Program-made: the position numbers and the translations under genes | Notes under the pieces: model-generated | The model's input: only the letters and a program-made list of their open reading frames with translations | What the model was told of the DNA's origin: nothing | Database searches by the model: none | Assembly: GCA_052436255.1 (NCBI GenBank) | Contig: JBQVNP010000018.1 | Coordinates: forward strand, 1 to 53,241 | DNA length: 53,241 nt | Source of the DNA: Pelomonas sp052436255 | Lineage (GTDB): Bacteria > Pseudomonadota > Gammaproteobacteria > Burkholderiales > Burkholderiaceae_C | Direction: 5' to 3' | Shown here: positions 36,666 to 45,217 of the stretch, in pieces | Layout of the letters: each line of letters opens with the position of its first letter | Position numbering within the stretch: the first letter of the stretch is position 1

Positions 36666-38357
36666 CTAGCGCGCGTCGCTGCCGAAGCTTGAATCGATTG
36701 GCAGCATCAGGTCCACCTCGTCCCCCCGCAGCCCGGCCTCGAAGAGATCGCGCGCAATGCTGTAGAGCATCAACAGGTCGCGGTAGGCCGGCAGGTCGAA
36801 CCGGACCGCCCCGGGCCCGCCGCCTTGCGCGAGCAGTTCCTGCAGCATCTTCATTGCAGCGGCCGGGTCGGCCCAGACCGTCTGCAGATGTGCGACGACG
36901 CTGGCACTGGCATCCAGGCTGCGTCCACGCGACAGGCTTTGCGACCACTGCGGCGCCGATGCGCCAAAGCGCTGCTCAAACTGCTTGACCAACTCGGCGA
37001 ACACCTCGGGCTCGCCGCGCTGCTGGCAAAGCTCCATCAGCAACAGATAGGGCATGGCGCCCGCATGGCCGCGCGTCAGCCGCGTGGCCAGCAGGTCGGC
37101 GGCAGCGTCCTGCTGGCCAAGCAACTGCAGGAACTCGACCTGCTGCTGCAAGTCCAGCAGTTCATCTGCAATGGTCAGCTCACTGGAAAGTACCGGCGCT
37201 GCGGCGGCCTGCACCGGCAGAGGCTGAGTGGCCTGCATGCGTGGCACGGGGGCGGCCGTCGCGGGCGCCGAAGGTGCCGGCGCCCAGGGCATCGGCCGGG
37301 GCTGCGGCCGCGTGATTTGGTGCTGGCCCTCATCGGGCAAAGCGGCGGCCACGCCGACGACCGGCGGCGCGATGCCGGGCGAAGGCGCAGCCAGCGGCAG
37401 ACCAGCCCCTTCGGCCGCATGCAGGGCCCGCCAATAGGCCAGTTCGCGACGCGCGCGTTGGTCACGCCAGCGGCTGAAATAGAAGGCGGCCGAGCCTGCA
37501 AGCAGGCTCAAGGCCAGCGTCAGCATCCAGGTCATCGGGTCGCGATAGGGCGCCGCCCGTGCGCTTTGGATGGGCGCAGGCACGGTCACCGATGCGGCAG
37601 GCCGTGCGGCCGGGATGGCCGCGGCGGCCGCCTGTGCCTCGGCCTGCTGGCGTGCCAGCAGCTCGGCGCGCAGCTGCGCCACCGTTTGCTCCAGCTGCAC
37701 GATCTGCGCTTCAAGCTCGGGCGTCAACTCCATCTCGGGCGCGCTGGCCGCCGGCTGGACGGGCCGAGGTGCCTGGGCGACCAACACCTCCGGCCGCTCC
37801 AGCAACAAGCGCGGGCCGCTGGCGCGCGGCTTGGGCCGCGGGCGCTGCCGTACAACCGCCGCTGGCGCAGGGGGCACCTCGGCCCGCAAACGCGCCACCG
37901 GCTCGACAAGGGCTGGTGGCGCCGGCGGCACTACCAGCGGCAGGGGTGCGGCGGCCGCGCTGGCCGGAGGATCGACAAAGGCATTGAACTCGCGCGTCAG
38001 CCGCAGGGGGCAACCCAGGGCCAGCGTAATGCGCAGCGCCGGCTCCTCGATGCCCACCTGGCTTTGCAGGCGGACGCGTTGCTGGCCGGGCTCGCCTTCG
38101 ATGCGCAGCTGCAGCAGCCCCGCCGGCACGCGCGCATCGCCCGCGGAGACCTCGGCACGCAGGCAGGAGTCGCTCAATCGTTCGCCTTCTGCCAGCGTCA
38201 GCGGGATGCTCGCATCCAGCGGCCTTCCCAGCGTGGAATGGATCAGCGGCTGGCCCAGCCCCAGCGCCTGCGCCTGTTGGGGCGCCACGCCTAGCAGCAG
38301 TGTCAAAGCGGGTGTGAGGGCACCCAGCAACATCGGGCGCAAGGCCGTGAGGGGCAT
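36666..38357 (-). CDS. FimV-like inner-membrane protein
   Basis: 563 residues. A signal-type N-terminus is followed by the FimV N-terminal domain (about 31-128: ALGLGQPLIHSTLGRPLDAS to REFNAFVDPP). A Pro/Ala-rich stretch leads to a short coiled coil (about 210-243), a single transmembrane helix (about 276-296, TWMLTLALSLLAGSAAFYF) and a cytoplasmic TPR-like C-terminal domain closing with VDLMLPIDSSF. FimV binds peptidoglycan and organises polar type IV pilus and second-messenger machinery. Many FimV proteins are longer and have a LysM motif, which is not clear here. It is divergent from the Crp/Fnr gene. Confidence 0.85.
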   Translation of the reverse strand: MPLTALRPMLLGALTPALTLLLGVAPQQAQALGLGQPLIHSTLGRPLDASIPLTLAEGERLSDSCLRAEVSAGDARVPAGLLQLRIEGEPGQQRVRLQSQVGIEEPALRITLALGCPLRLTREFNAFVDPPASAAAAPLPLVVPPAPPALVEPVARLRAEVPPAPAAVVRQRPRPKPRASGPRLLLERPEVLVAQAPRPVQPAASAPEMELTPELEAQIVQLEQTVAQLRAELLARQQAEAQAAAAAIPAARPAASVTVPAPIQSARAAPYRDPMTWMLTLALSLLAGSAAFYFSRWRDQRARRELAYWRALHAAEGAGLPLAAPSPGIAPPVVGVAAALPDEGQHQITRPQPRPMPWAPAPSAPATAAPVPRMQATQPLPVQAAAAPVLSSELTIADELLDLQQQVEFLQLLGQQDAAADLLATRLTRGHAGAMPYLLLMELCQQRGEPEVFAELVKQFEQRFGASAPQWSQSLSRGRSLDASASVVAHLQTVWADPAAAMKMLQELLAQGGGPGAVRFDLPAYRDLLMLYSIARDLFEAGLRGDEVDLMLPIDSSFGSDAR

Positions 38358-38456
38358 TGACTGCGGGCGGCTACAAGCGGTTGAGAGAGGGTAGAGACAA
38401 CGCGAATGACTCTAGCATGGGCCCAGCCGCCAACGAGGTCGCAGCGGGCCGGCACA

Positions 38457-39173
38457 ATGGCCCAAGCCATGAACGCACTCAGCCTCACCCCCGCCGAACG
38501 CCAGCAGATCGACCAGGGCCCCTGGTTCTCGAAGTTGTCCGAGCCGCTGCGCAATGACATCCTGCAACGGGCCTTCGTGCGCCGCCTGCCCGACGAGACC
38601 ATGCTGTCCCACCGCGGCGAGCCCGCTGAGGAATGGTCGGCCGTCGCCAAGGGTGCCGTGCGCGTCAGCTCGGTATCGCTGGCCGGCAAGCAGATCTCGC
38701 TGACTTATGTCGAGCCCGGCATCTGGTTCGGCGACATCGCCCTGTTCGACGGCCTGCCGCGCACCCACGACGCCTATGCCCATGGCGAGACGACGCTGCT
38801 GTGCGTGCGCAAGTCCGACTTCCGCGCGCTGCTGCAGGCCCACTCCGAGCTCTACGACGCGCTGCTGCGGCTGAACTGCCGCCGGCTGCGGCTGATGTTC
38901 GACATGATCGAAGACCTCAACACCCGTCCACTGGCCGCGCGCCTGGCCAAGCAGGTGCTGCTGCTGGCGCGCTCCTATGGCGTGCAGGAGGGCGACGAGA
39001 TCCGCATCGGCCTGCAACTCGCGCAGGAAGACCTGGCCCAGCTGCTCGGCGCCTCGCGCCAGCGCGTCAATCAGGAACTCAAGGCCTTCGAGCGTGAAGG
39101 TGCCGTACGCGTCGAGCCGACCCGCCTGGTCGTGCTGAGCCGCGAGAAGCTGCTGGCCGCCGCGGCGCGCTGA
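38457..39173 (+). CDS. Crp/Fnr-family transcriptional regulator
   Basis: 238 residues from the ATG at 38457; another ATG at 38469 is equally plausible, and the frame is open further upstream to 38406. The cyclic-nucleotide-binding fold spans about 20-130, with VEPGIWFGDIALFDGLPRTHD in place of the usual GE-x-ALI phosphate loop. The winged helix-turn-helix lies in the last 70 residues (QLAQEDLAQLLGASRQRVNQELKAFE). No Fnr-type cysteine cluster is present at the N-terminus, so it is not an oxygen sensor of that kind. The ligand is unknown. The gene stands alone, divergent from the FimV-like gene. Confidence 0.9.
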   Translation: MAQAMNALSLTPAERQQIDQGPWFSKLSEPLRNDILQRAFVRRLPDETMLSHRGEPAEEWSAVAKGAVRVSSVSLAGKQISLTYVEPGIWFGDIALFDGLPRTHDAYAHGETTLLCVRKSDFRALLQAHSELYDALLRLNCRRLRLMFDMIEDLNTRPLAARLAKQVLLLARSYGVQEGDEIRIGLQLAQEDLAQLLGASRQRVNQELKAFEREGAVRVEPTRLVVLSREKLLAAAAR

Positions 39174-39304
39174 GTCGGGACCGAGGGCAGTCCTGCGCAC
39201 TGCTCGACGCCTGACGAAGGACTGCCGACATGCAGGTCGGCAGGCATGAGTCGCTGCCACGCACGGGACAGGCGCCGGCGGGAACGCCGCGCACAATCGC
39301 CGGC

Positions 39305-40378
39305 ATGGAAGCATTCACCGGCACCCGTCCCCTCGCCCAGGCCCTGGACACTGCGGCATTGGAAGCCTGGCTGGCCACGCATGTCGACGGCTTTGCCGGG
39401 CCGCTGGCCATCGAACAGTTCAAGGGCGGCCAGTCCAACCCGACGTATCTACTCAAGACGCCCGGCGTGCAGTATGTGATGCGCAGCAAGCCGGCGCCGG
39501 TGGCCAAGCTGCTGCCGTCGGCGCACGCCATCGAGCGCGAGTTCCAGGTGATGGGCGCGCTGGCAGGCACCGACGTGCCCGTGCCGGCCATGCATGCGCT
39601 GTGCGAGGACGAGGCCGTCATTGGCCGCGCTTTCTACGTCATGTCCTTCATTGCAGGCCGCGTGCTGTGGGACCAGAGCCTGCCCGGCATGGCCAATGCC
39701 GAGCGAGCCGCCCACTACGACGAGATGAACCGGGTCATCGCCGCCCTGCACCAGGTCGACTTCAAGGCCGTGGGCCTCTCGGCATATGGCAAGCCGGGCA
39801 ACTACTTCGAGCGTCAGATCGGCCGCTGGAGCAAGCAATACCTGGCCTCGGTGACTGAAGCCAATCCGGCGATGGACGCTTTGCTGGCCTGGTTGCCGGC
39901 CCATATCCCGGCCTCGGCGCGGGACGAGAGCGAGGTCGGCATCGTGCATGGCGACTACCGCATGGACAACCTGGTCTTCCACCCCACCGAGCCGCGCGTC
40001 ATCGCCGTGCTGGACTGGGAGCTGTCCACCCTCGGCCATCCGCTGGCCGACTTCAGCTACCACTGCATGAGCTGGCACATCAAGACCTCAGGCGCGGCGC
40101 GCGGCCTGGGCGGCAAGGACCTGTTCGAGCTGGGCATCCCCAGTGAGCGCGAGTATGTGCAGCGCTATTGCGAGCGCACCGGTCGCACGGACGTCGACGC
40201 CGTCATGGCCGACTGGAACTTCTACATGGCCTACAACATGTTCCGCATCGCGGCCATCGTGCAGGGCATTGCCAAGCGGGTGGTCGACGGTACTGCGTCA
40301 AGTGCTCAAGCCAGGGAGACGGCGGCGAGTGCCCGGCCGCTGGCCGAGCTGGCATGGAGCTTCGCGCAGAAAGCCTGA
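39305..40378 (+). CDS. APH-fold phosphotransferase family protein
   Basis: 357 residues from the ATG at 39305. It is a kinase-like fold with the glycine-rich FKGGQSNPTYLL (about 39-50), the catalytic-loop GIVHGDYRMDNLVFHP (about 215-230) and the metal-binding VLDWELSTLGHP (about 238-249). This is the APH-type family related to the N-terminal domain of human ACAD10/11 and bacterial LvaA, some of which phosphorylate hydroxyacyl-CoA. It probably acts in the cytoplasm on a small molecule or acyl-CoA. Only 4 bp separate its stop from the convergent unknown gene. Antibiotic resistance is not implied. Confidence 0.87.
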   Translation: MEAFTGTRPLAQALDTAALEAWLATHVDGFAGPLAIEQFKGGQSNPTYLLKTPGVQYVMRSKPAPVAKLLPSAHAIEREFQVMGALAGTDVPVPAMHALCEDEAVIGRAFYVMSFIAGRVLWDQSLPGMANAERAAHYDEMNRVIAALHQVDFKAVGLSAYGKPGNYFERQIGRWSKQYLASVTEANPAMDALLAWLPAHIPASARDESEVGIVHGDYRMDNLVFHPTEPRVIAVLDWELSTLGHPLADFSYHCMSWHIKTSGAARGLGGKDLFELGIPSEREYVQRYCERTGRTDVDAVMADWNFYMAYNMFRIAAIVQGIAKRVVDGTASSAQARETAASARPLAELAWSFAQKA

Positions 40379-40382
40379 GGGC

Positions 40383-41120
40383 TTAGGTCACATCGCCAGG
40401 GCGTGTCGACGGCGTGAAGGCGATGGACGTCGTTGTTGGCCAGGCGCCGGTGTCGGACAGCCTGCCGTTGACGCGCAGCGCCTCGCGCGCGGCGCATTCG
40501 AGCAGGCGCACGAAAGCCTGCACCTTGGGCAGGTCCGGCTCGCTCATCTCGGTGCGCAGATAGAGGTTGCCGCGCATGCTCATCAGCACGAAGGGGTGGC
40601 CTTCCGGCAGCAGGTCCTGGCTGGCCTGCACCAGCGTCTCGCTGAGCTCACCGTCCAGCCAGGCGCCCGTCAGGTCCTTGGTCACGCCGACAAGTCCGTA
40701 GCGCTGGCGCAGTAGCTGCGAACTCGCGTTGTTGAACTTTGGAAACATCACCAGCCAGCGCATTTCCTCGGGCGTGTCGGTGTCGACGCGCGTCTTCAGC
40801 GTGTCGGTGTAGGCCTCGAAGACAGCTCGCTCCAGGTTCTCCATCAGCGTGCGGCACAACACCATCAACTGCAGGTCGTGGTGCAGCTTCATCTCGCAGC
40901 GCATGCGCAGCTCGGAGCCCGGCAGATAGCTGCGCTGCGACACGCCCCACTCGATGCGCAACGGCCCGGGTGCAGCCGTGGGCTGCTCGATGAGGAAGCC
41001 CTGGCCGTCACGCGTCTGAGAGAAATCGGCGCCGCGCGCCTCGGCCCACTCCTCGATCGGACGCCAGCGCGCTGCGTTGGCACGCGTCACCAGCCAGTGC
41101 TTGACTTGCTTTACCACCAT
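40383..41120 (-). CDS. Conserved-looking protein of unknown function
   Basis: 245 residues from the ATG at 41120; the frame is open to 41399, but the extra N-terminal part is Ser/Arg-rich and antisense to the GST gene, so I start at MVVKQVKHWLVTRANAARW. No signal peptide or membrane segment. It looks like a folded soluble alpha/beta protein: GFLIEQPTAAPGPLRIEWG, LPGSELRMRCEMKLHHDLQL-like text and RWLVMFPKFNNASSQLLRQR. I do not recognise the family. Its neighbours (phosphotransferase converging, GST diverging) give no operon partner. Codon use is like the surroundings, which supports a real gene. Confidence 0.7.
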   Translation of the reverse strand: MVVKQVKHWLVTRANAARWRPIEEWAEARGADFSQTRDGQGFLIEQPTAAPGPLRIEWGVSQRSYLPGSELRMRCEMKLHHDLQLMVLCRTLMENLERAVFEAYTDTLKTRVDTDTPEEMRWLVMFPKFNNASSQLLRQRYGLVGVTKDLTGAWLDGELSETLVQASQDLLPEGHPFVLMSMRGNLYLRTEMSEPDLPKVQAFVRLLECAAREALRVNGRLSDTGAWPTTTSIAFTPSTRPGDVT

Positions 41121-41178
41121 GAGTCGTGCGGAAGTCTGAGAATGGGGCCGCTTGCTAGGACACCGCAGGAGGCGACGA

Positions 41179-41871
41179 ATGATCGAAGTGTATTCATGGG
41201 CCACGCCCAACGGCCACAAGGTGCACATCATGCTGGAGGAGTGCCGCCTCGAGTACCGGGTCCATCCCGTGGACATCGGTGCGGGTGAACAGTTCGCGCC
41301 GGACTTCCTGGCCATCAGTCCCAACAACAAGATCCCCGCGATCACCGATCCCGACGGTCCGGATGGCCGCACGCTCTCGCTGTTCGAGAGCGGCGCCATC
41401 TTGCTCTACCTTGCGGGCAAGACGGGCAAGTTCCTACCGAACGATGTGCGCGGCAAATACGAGGTGCTGCAGTGGCTGATGTTCCAGATGGGCGGCGTGG
41501 GTCCCATGCTGGGCCAGGCCCACCACTTCCGCGTCTATGCGCCCGAGAAGCTGCCGTATGCCATCGAACGCTATACCAACGAGGCCAGGCGGCTCTACAC
41601 CGTCATCAACAAGCGGCTGGCGCATGCCACCTACATCGGCGGGGCGGAGTACAGCATTGCCGACATCGCCGTCTTCCCCTGGCTGCGCTCCTGGAAGAAC
41701 CAGGGCGTCGAGATGAACGACTACCCGCACCTCAAGGGCTGGTTCGATGAGGTCGCCAAGCGCCCGGCCGTGCAGCGCGGCGTGGAGGTGCTGGCCGGCG
41801 CGCGCAGGCCGCTGACGGACGACAAGGCGCGCGAGGCGCTGTTCGGCAGGCGCCAGGTCGAACAGCGCTGA
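41179..41871 (+). CDS. Glutathione S-transferase family protein (YghU/YfcG-like)
   Basis: 230 residues from the ATG at 41179, with AGGAGG positioned 7 bp before it. The thioredoxin-like N-terminal domain begins IEVYSWATPNGHKVHIMLEE and carries the glutathione-binding NKIPAITDPDG and FESGAILLYLA. The helical C-terminal domain contains YSIADIAVFPWLRSW. The TPN-x-x-KV opening (Asn-type catalytic site) points to the Nu-class proteins YghU/YfcG with disulfide-bond reductase activity. The gene converges on the sheath gene with 7 bp between stops. Confidence 0.93.
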   Translation: MIEVYSWATPNGHKVHIMLEECRLEYRVHPVDIGAGEQFAPDFLAISPNNKIPAITDPDGPDGRTLSLFESGAILLYLAGKTGKFLPNDVRGKYEVLQWLMFQMGGVGPMLGQAHHFRVYAPEKLPYAIERYTNEARRLYTVINKRLAHATYIGGAEYSIADIAVFPWLRSWKNQGVEMNDYPHLKGWFDEVAKRPAVQRGVEVLAGARRPLTDDKAREALFGRRQVEQR

Positions 41872-41878
41872 TCCCTGT

Positions 41879-43726
41879 TCAGGCGCGTCGGTCAGCGGTC
41901 CACTGGCCGATGCGCAGGATGACGAACTCCGCTGGCTTCAAGGGCGCCACTCCGATCAGGCAGACGAGCCGCCCGTTGTCCAGGTCGCTCTGCGTCATCG
42001 TCGAGCGGTCGCAGCGGACGAAGAACGCGTTCTCGGGTTTGTCGCCCAGCAGCCCGCCCCGGCGCCACTCCCTGAACAGGAAGTCGCTGACCGCCGCGCG
42101 CATCTGCACCCACAGCGCCTCGCCATGCGGCTCGAACACCACCCATTGCGTGCCCTTGTCGATGCTGTGCTCGAGGTAGGCGAAGTAACGCCTCAGGTTG
42201 ACGTACTTCCACGCCGGGTCGCTGCTGAGGGTGCGGGCCCCCCATAGCCGGTGGCCGCGCCCCGCAAACGAGCGCAAGCAGTTGATGCCCTCGGGGTTGA
42301 GCACCTCCTGCTCCGCGGCGTTGATCCCTGTCTCGAAGCCGATGGCAGTGCGCACCACCTCGTTGGCTGGCGCCTTGAAGACCGCGCGCTCCACATCGTT
42401 GCGGGCAAAGATGCCGGCGACGAAGCCGGACGGCGGCAGGTTCAGCGACTGGTCCGAGGCCGGGTCCTTGACCGTCACCCAGGGGTAGTAGAGCGCTGCG
42501 CGGCTGCTGTCCAGCCCTGATCTGAATACTCGCACGTCGGCGACGCTCAGGCCCCCGGGCGGGTCGAGCAGGGCGATGCGGTAGCGCATCTGCTCGGCGT
42601 GGGTGATCAGCAGCTTGTTGATGGCGGCGGGATCGGTGGCGCCGGGGGCGGCGACGATGGCAATGTCGTCGATGGTCTCGAACTGCTTGAGCCCCGTGGC
42701 CTGGGCGGGCGCCGGGTCGGGCTGCCCCTCGTAGTCGCCAGCGGCGGGCAGCACGCCGTCGTTGCCGCCGGTCAGACGGACCGTGGCCTGCAGGCCGCGT
42801 TCAAGCTTGCGGCCCAGGGCGGCCAGATCGTTCCGGCCGGCTGCTTCGCGTTCTGCGCGGGTGATCTTCAGGTTCAGGCCCTCAGGCAGCACGGCCAATG
42901 CCTGCAGCAGGTCAATGCCATGGTCGAGGACATCGATGCCTGCCGAGCTGCCGTTGAGCAGCACGATGGGAGCCTCACGATCCATGCCGAACAGTTCAAA
43001 GACGCCGTCCGGCCGCAGGGGAAGCCCCTGCCAGGCGCCAAGCACGCGGCCCCCCGCGGTCAGCGCTTCGACGTCCAGCGTGAGAGCGCAAATGGCGCTG
43101 GCACCTTCTACCGATAGATCGGCCCCGCTGCCGCTGAAACGCCAGCTTCCGTCGTCCCCCTGGGCAGCGATGTACACCGGCAGGTCTGCGAAACGACGCA
43201 CCGTCCTAGGCCGTCCTGCCGCTGACACCCACACCACATCGCCAGCGCCGAGTCCGGCCAGCGTCGGTATCAGGTTGGGACCGAGCCTGACGGTGAAGCG
43301 GACCTGCAGATTGCCCATTGCGCCGGGATGGCGTGCGACGACGCGGAACACATGCGGTGCAGTGCCGGCCGAGGCGCGGCCATGGCCGTCGTCATGGGCT
43401 GAACCGAGGCCCGGCGCCGTGGAAAGCGCACGGAACACGCGGCTGACGTACAGCCGCTTGCCGCCCTCGCCGAAGAAGCTGCGCGCGGCATTCCAGAGAT
43501 AGTTCACACGCCGCGTCGCATCGCCTGAACCAAAGGCGAGCTGGCCGCCATCGCCATACAGGCGCTCATATTCAGCCAGGCTGGCGATGATGACCGGCGC
43601 GCCGGACACAGGACCAAAGCGGCACGGGCCGATGAAACCCGCGCTGGAAGTGCCCACGCCTTCGATGACCCTGGGCCGGAGGGGCAGCTCTTCGACATAG
43701 ACACCGGGCGCTAGGTAGTCGGGCAT
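41879..43726 (-). CDS. Contractile tail sheath protein, eCIS/phage-like (isolated copy)
   Basis: 615 residues. The N-terminus PGVYVEELP (7-15) is the classic sheath opening. A divergent insertion spans about 100-330. The C-terminal sheath domain is well conserved: GARTLSSDPAWKYVNLRR, DKGTQWVVFEPHGEALW, FFVRCDRSTMTQSDLDNG and VAPLKPAEFVILRI. These features match sheaths of extracellular contractile injection systems (Afp/PVC-like) and myophages, which polymerise around an inner tube and contract. GGAGG lies 6 bp before the ATG, so it is probably translated. No tube, baseplate, spike, ATPase or tape-measure gene is in the window. It lies 29 bp after soxA in the same direction, which is very odd. 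Confidence 0.9.
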   Translation of the reverse strand: MPDYLAPGVYVEELPLRPRVIEGVGTSSAGFIGPCRFGPVSGAPVIIASLAEYERLYGDGGQLAFGSGDATRRVNYLWNAARSFFGEGGKRLYVSRVFRALSTAPGLGSAHDDGHGRASAGTAPHVFRVVARHPGAMGNLQVRFTVRLGPNLIPTLAGLGAGDVVWVSAAGRPRTVRRFADLPVYIAAQGDDGSWRFSGSGADLSVEGASAICALTLDVEALTAGGRVLGAWQGLPLRPDGVFELFGMDREAPIVLLNGSSAGIDVLDHGIDLLQALAVLPEGLNLKITRAEREAAGRNDLAALGRKLERGLQATVRLTGGNDGVLPAAGDYEGQPDPAPAQATGLKQFETIDDIAIVAAPGATDPAAINKLLITHAEQMRYRIALLDPPGGLSVADVRVFRSGLDSSRAALYYPWVTVKDPASDQSLNLPPSGFVAGIFARNDVERAVFKAPANEVVRTAIGFETGINAAEQEVLNPEGINCLRSFAGRGHRLWGARTLSSDPAWKYVNLRRYFAYLEHSIDKGTQWVVFEPHGEALWVQMRAAVSDFLFREWRRGGLLGDKPENAFFVRCDRSTMTQSDLDNGRLVCLIGVAPLKPAEFVILRIGQWTADRRA

Positions 43727-43755
43727 GGCAGCCTCCGGCGTCTACGGGTGGGGCG

Positions 43756-44487
43756 TCAGGGTCGCACACCCGGCGGCTGCATGGCCATGCCGGCCGAGCG
43801 GCGCGCGAGATATACCTCCAGCGCCAGCAATTCGGCGCTGTCCCAGTCCCACATCGTCGCGCGCACGCCGCTGAGGCAACCCCGCAGGCGGCGTTGCAGG
43901 CTGCCCAGCGACTGCCACTCGAGCCGGAACACCGGGTAGTCGTCGACATGGCCCTGCGGGATCATGCTGCCGCCCAGGCGCTGCCCCGCGCGCTCGTCAT
44001 GGCATTGGGCGCAGGACAGGTTGAGGGCGCCGATGCGGCTCATGTAGAGGCGCTGGCCTTGGCTCGCCGCCTGGTCCAGCTCCGCGCCTTGCGGCGGCTT
44101 GAGCGGCAGGCCGCGCGACTGCTGGGCCACCAGCGCGGCCAGCGCCAGCAGGGGCTCGGCCTCGCGCTGCCAGGCGGGCTGCTGCTGGTGGCGCACGCGG
44201 CAGCGCTGGATGCGCCCGGGCAGGTCGACCAGCCCCTGGTCCCAGGCCGGGTAGCGAGTGGCGGCGCCGCGCAACTTGTCGGGCTCGCCATGGCAACTGG
44301 CACAGGACTTGGAGCCTTGTGCCCACAACTCGCGGCCCAGCGCCAGCGCGAGCTGGGCAGGGTGCTGGGCATCGTCTGCCTGCAGCGTGCGCAGGGCCGA
44401 GCTCATCGTGTCGCGGCCGGAGCGACGCTCATCGGCCCCGGCCGCGAGCGCGACGAAAACCAGCGGCAGCAGCAGCGCGGCTTTCAT
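43756..44487 (-). CDS. soxA: Diheme cytochrome c SoxA
   Basis: 243 residues with a signal peptide (LLLPLVFVALAAG). Two c-heme sites are present: CASCH (62-66) and CAQCH (159-163). Cys204 in LRGCLSGVRA fits the cysteine ligand of the active-site heme in SoxA, and the RIQRCRVRH block near 92-100 is also typical. SoxA with SoxX oxidatively couples the sulfur substrate to the SoxY arm cysteine in the periplasm. Its start overlaps the soxZ stop by 4 bp. It is the last gene of the sox set, followed after 29 bp by the sheath gene. Confidence 0.93.
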   Translation of the reverse strand: MKAALLLPLVFVALAAGADERRSGRDTMSSALRTLQADDAQHPAQLALALGRELWAQGSKSCASCHGEPDKLRGAATRYPAWDQGLVDLPGRIQRCRVRHQQQPAWQREAEPLLALAALVAQQSRGLPLKPPQGAELDQAASQGQRLYMSRIGALNLSCAQCHDERAGQRLGGSMIPQGHVDDYPVFRLEWQSLGSLQRRLRGCLSGVRATMWDWDSAELLALEVYLARRSAGMAMQPPGVRP

Positions 44488-44807
44488 GCAACGGCCAAAG
44501 GGCGCGTCTCGCGGTGCTCGAAGTCCCGGTCGCCGCGCCAGACGAATGTCAGCTCGCCGGACTTGCTGGCCCGCACCCAGAAGGCCAGATACGGATTGGC
44601 CGAGATGGCCGCGAACAGGTCGGCGGCGAAGACCAGCTCACCGTCGAGGCGGCATTCAAAGCGCCGGACGATGTCGCGCGGCAGGCGGGCGCCTTCGTCG
44701 CTGGTCCGGTAGCCGGTCTCCATGGCATGCGCCACCGTCGCGCGCACCTCGAAAGGCTCGCCAGCCTTGACCGCGGCAGGAAGCGTGATGACAGCGCGCG
44801 TGGTCAT
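44484..44807 (-). CDS. soxZ: Sulfur carrier subunit SoxZ
   Basis: 107 residues, the usual SoxZ length, without a signal peptide: VITLPAAVKAGEPFEVRATVAHAMETGYR, then FECRLDGELVFAADLF and a closing beta strand with GELTFVWRGD. SoxZ folds as an immunoglobulin-like sandwich and rides across the inner membrane with SoxY by the Tat route. It binds SoxY to form the substrate-carrying heterodimer. It overlaps soxY and soxA by 4 bp each. Confidence 0.94.
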   Translation of the reverse strand: MTTRAVITLPAAVKAGEPFEVRATVAHAMETGYRTSDEGARLPRDIVRRFECRLDGELVFAADLFAAISANPYLAFWVRASKSGELTFVWRGDRDFEHRETRPLAVA

Positions 44808-45217
44808 CCGGGTTCCACGCAGGCGGCCAGCGTCACGATGACATCCATGCCCGTCTGCCAGCAGCGCCCGTCGGCCGCCTTGGCCACGGCGACGATGCGC
44901 TGGCTGCGCGCCAGGCGCATGCGGGTGCCGAACTCCGGCTTGCCGCTGTTGGCGCCCAGGCTGATCTGCACGACCTGCGGCTCAGGATTCAGCGGCGTGA
45001 ACAAGGCCAGACCCGTGACGGGCTCGTTGGCAACGACGCGCACCGGCACCGCATTGCCGTTCTCCACCAGTTCGGCAATCTCGATCTTCAACGCCCCCGC
45101 CACGGGGTCGCGGCCCGCCCAGGCACGGATGGCTGCTTGCATCGCCTCGTCGCTGGCCTGCGCCTGCGGCAGCAGCGCCAGCGCCGCGGTGGTCATGACG
45201 AACTCGCGCCGCTTCAT
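44804..45217 (-). CDS. soxY: SoxY-type carrier protein with AACVEPG arm
   Basis: 137 residues from the ATG at 45217. The N-terminus MKRREFVMTTAALALLPQAQA is a Tat-like signal with paired arginines. The SoxY fold follows (VENGNAVPVRVVAN and VVQISLGANSGKPEFGTRMRL). In canonical SoxY the C-terminal swinging arm ends GGCGG. Here it ends VTLAACVEPG, with the substrate-bearing Cys133 kept but the glycines replaced and three further residues after it. A SoxY-related group with an AACIE arm is known, and this fits that group. The sulfur substrate may therefore differ from that of thiosulfate-oxidising SoxY. It overlaps both neighbours by 4 bp. Confidence 0.9.
   Translation of the reverse strand: MKRREFVMTTAALALLPQAQASDEAMQAAIRAWAGRDPVAGALKIEIAELVENGNAVPVRVVANEPVTGLALFTPLNPEPQVVQISLGANSGKPEFGTRMRLARSQRIVAVAKAADGRCWQTGMDVIVTLAACVEPG

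Noticed and set aside
39305..40378. Aminoglycoside resistance gene
   Set aside because: The kinase fold belongs to the ACAD10/LvaA-like branch, not to resistance enzymes.
41879..43726. Prophage or T6SS cluster
   Set aside because: Only a sheath is present; flanking genes are GST and sox, with no other structural or lysis gene.
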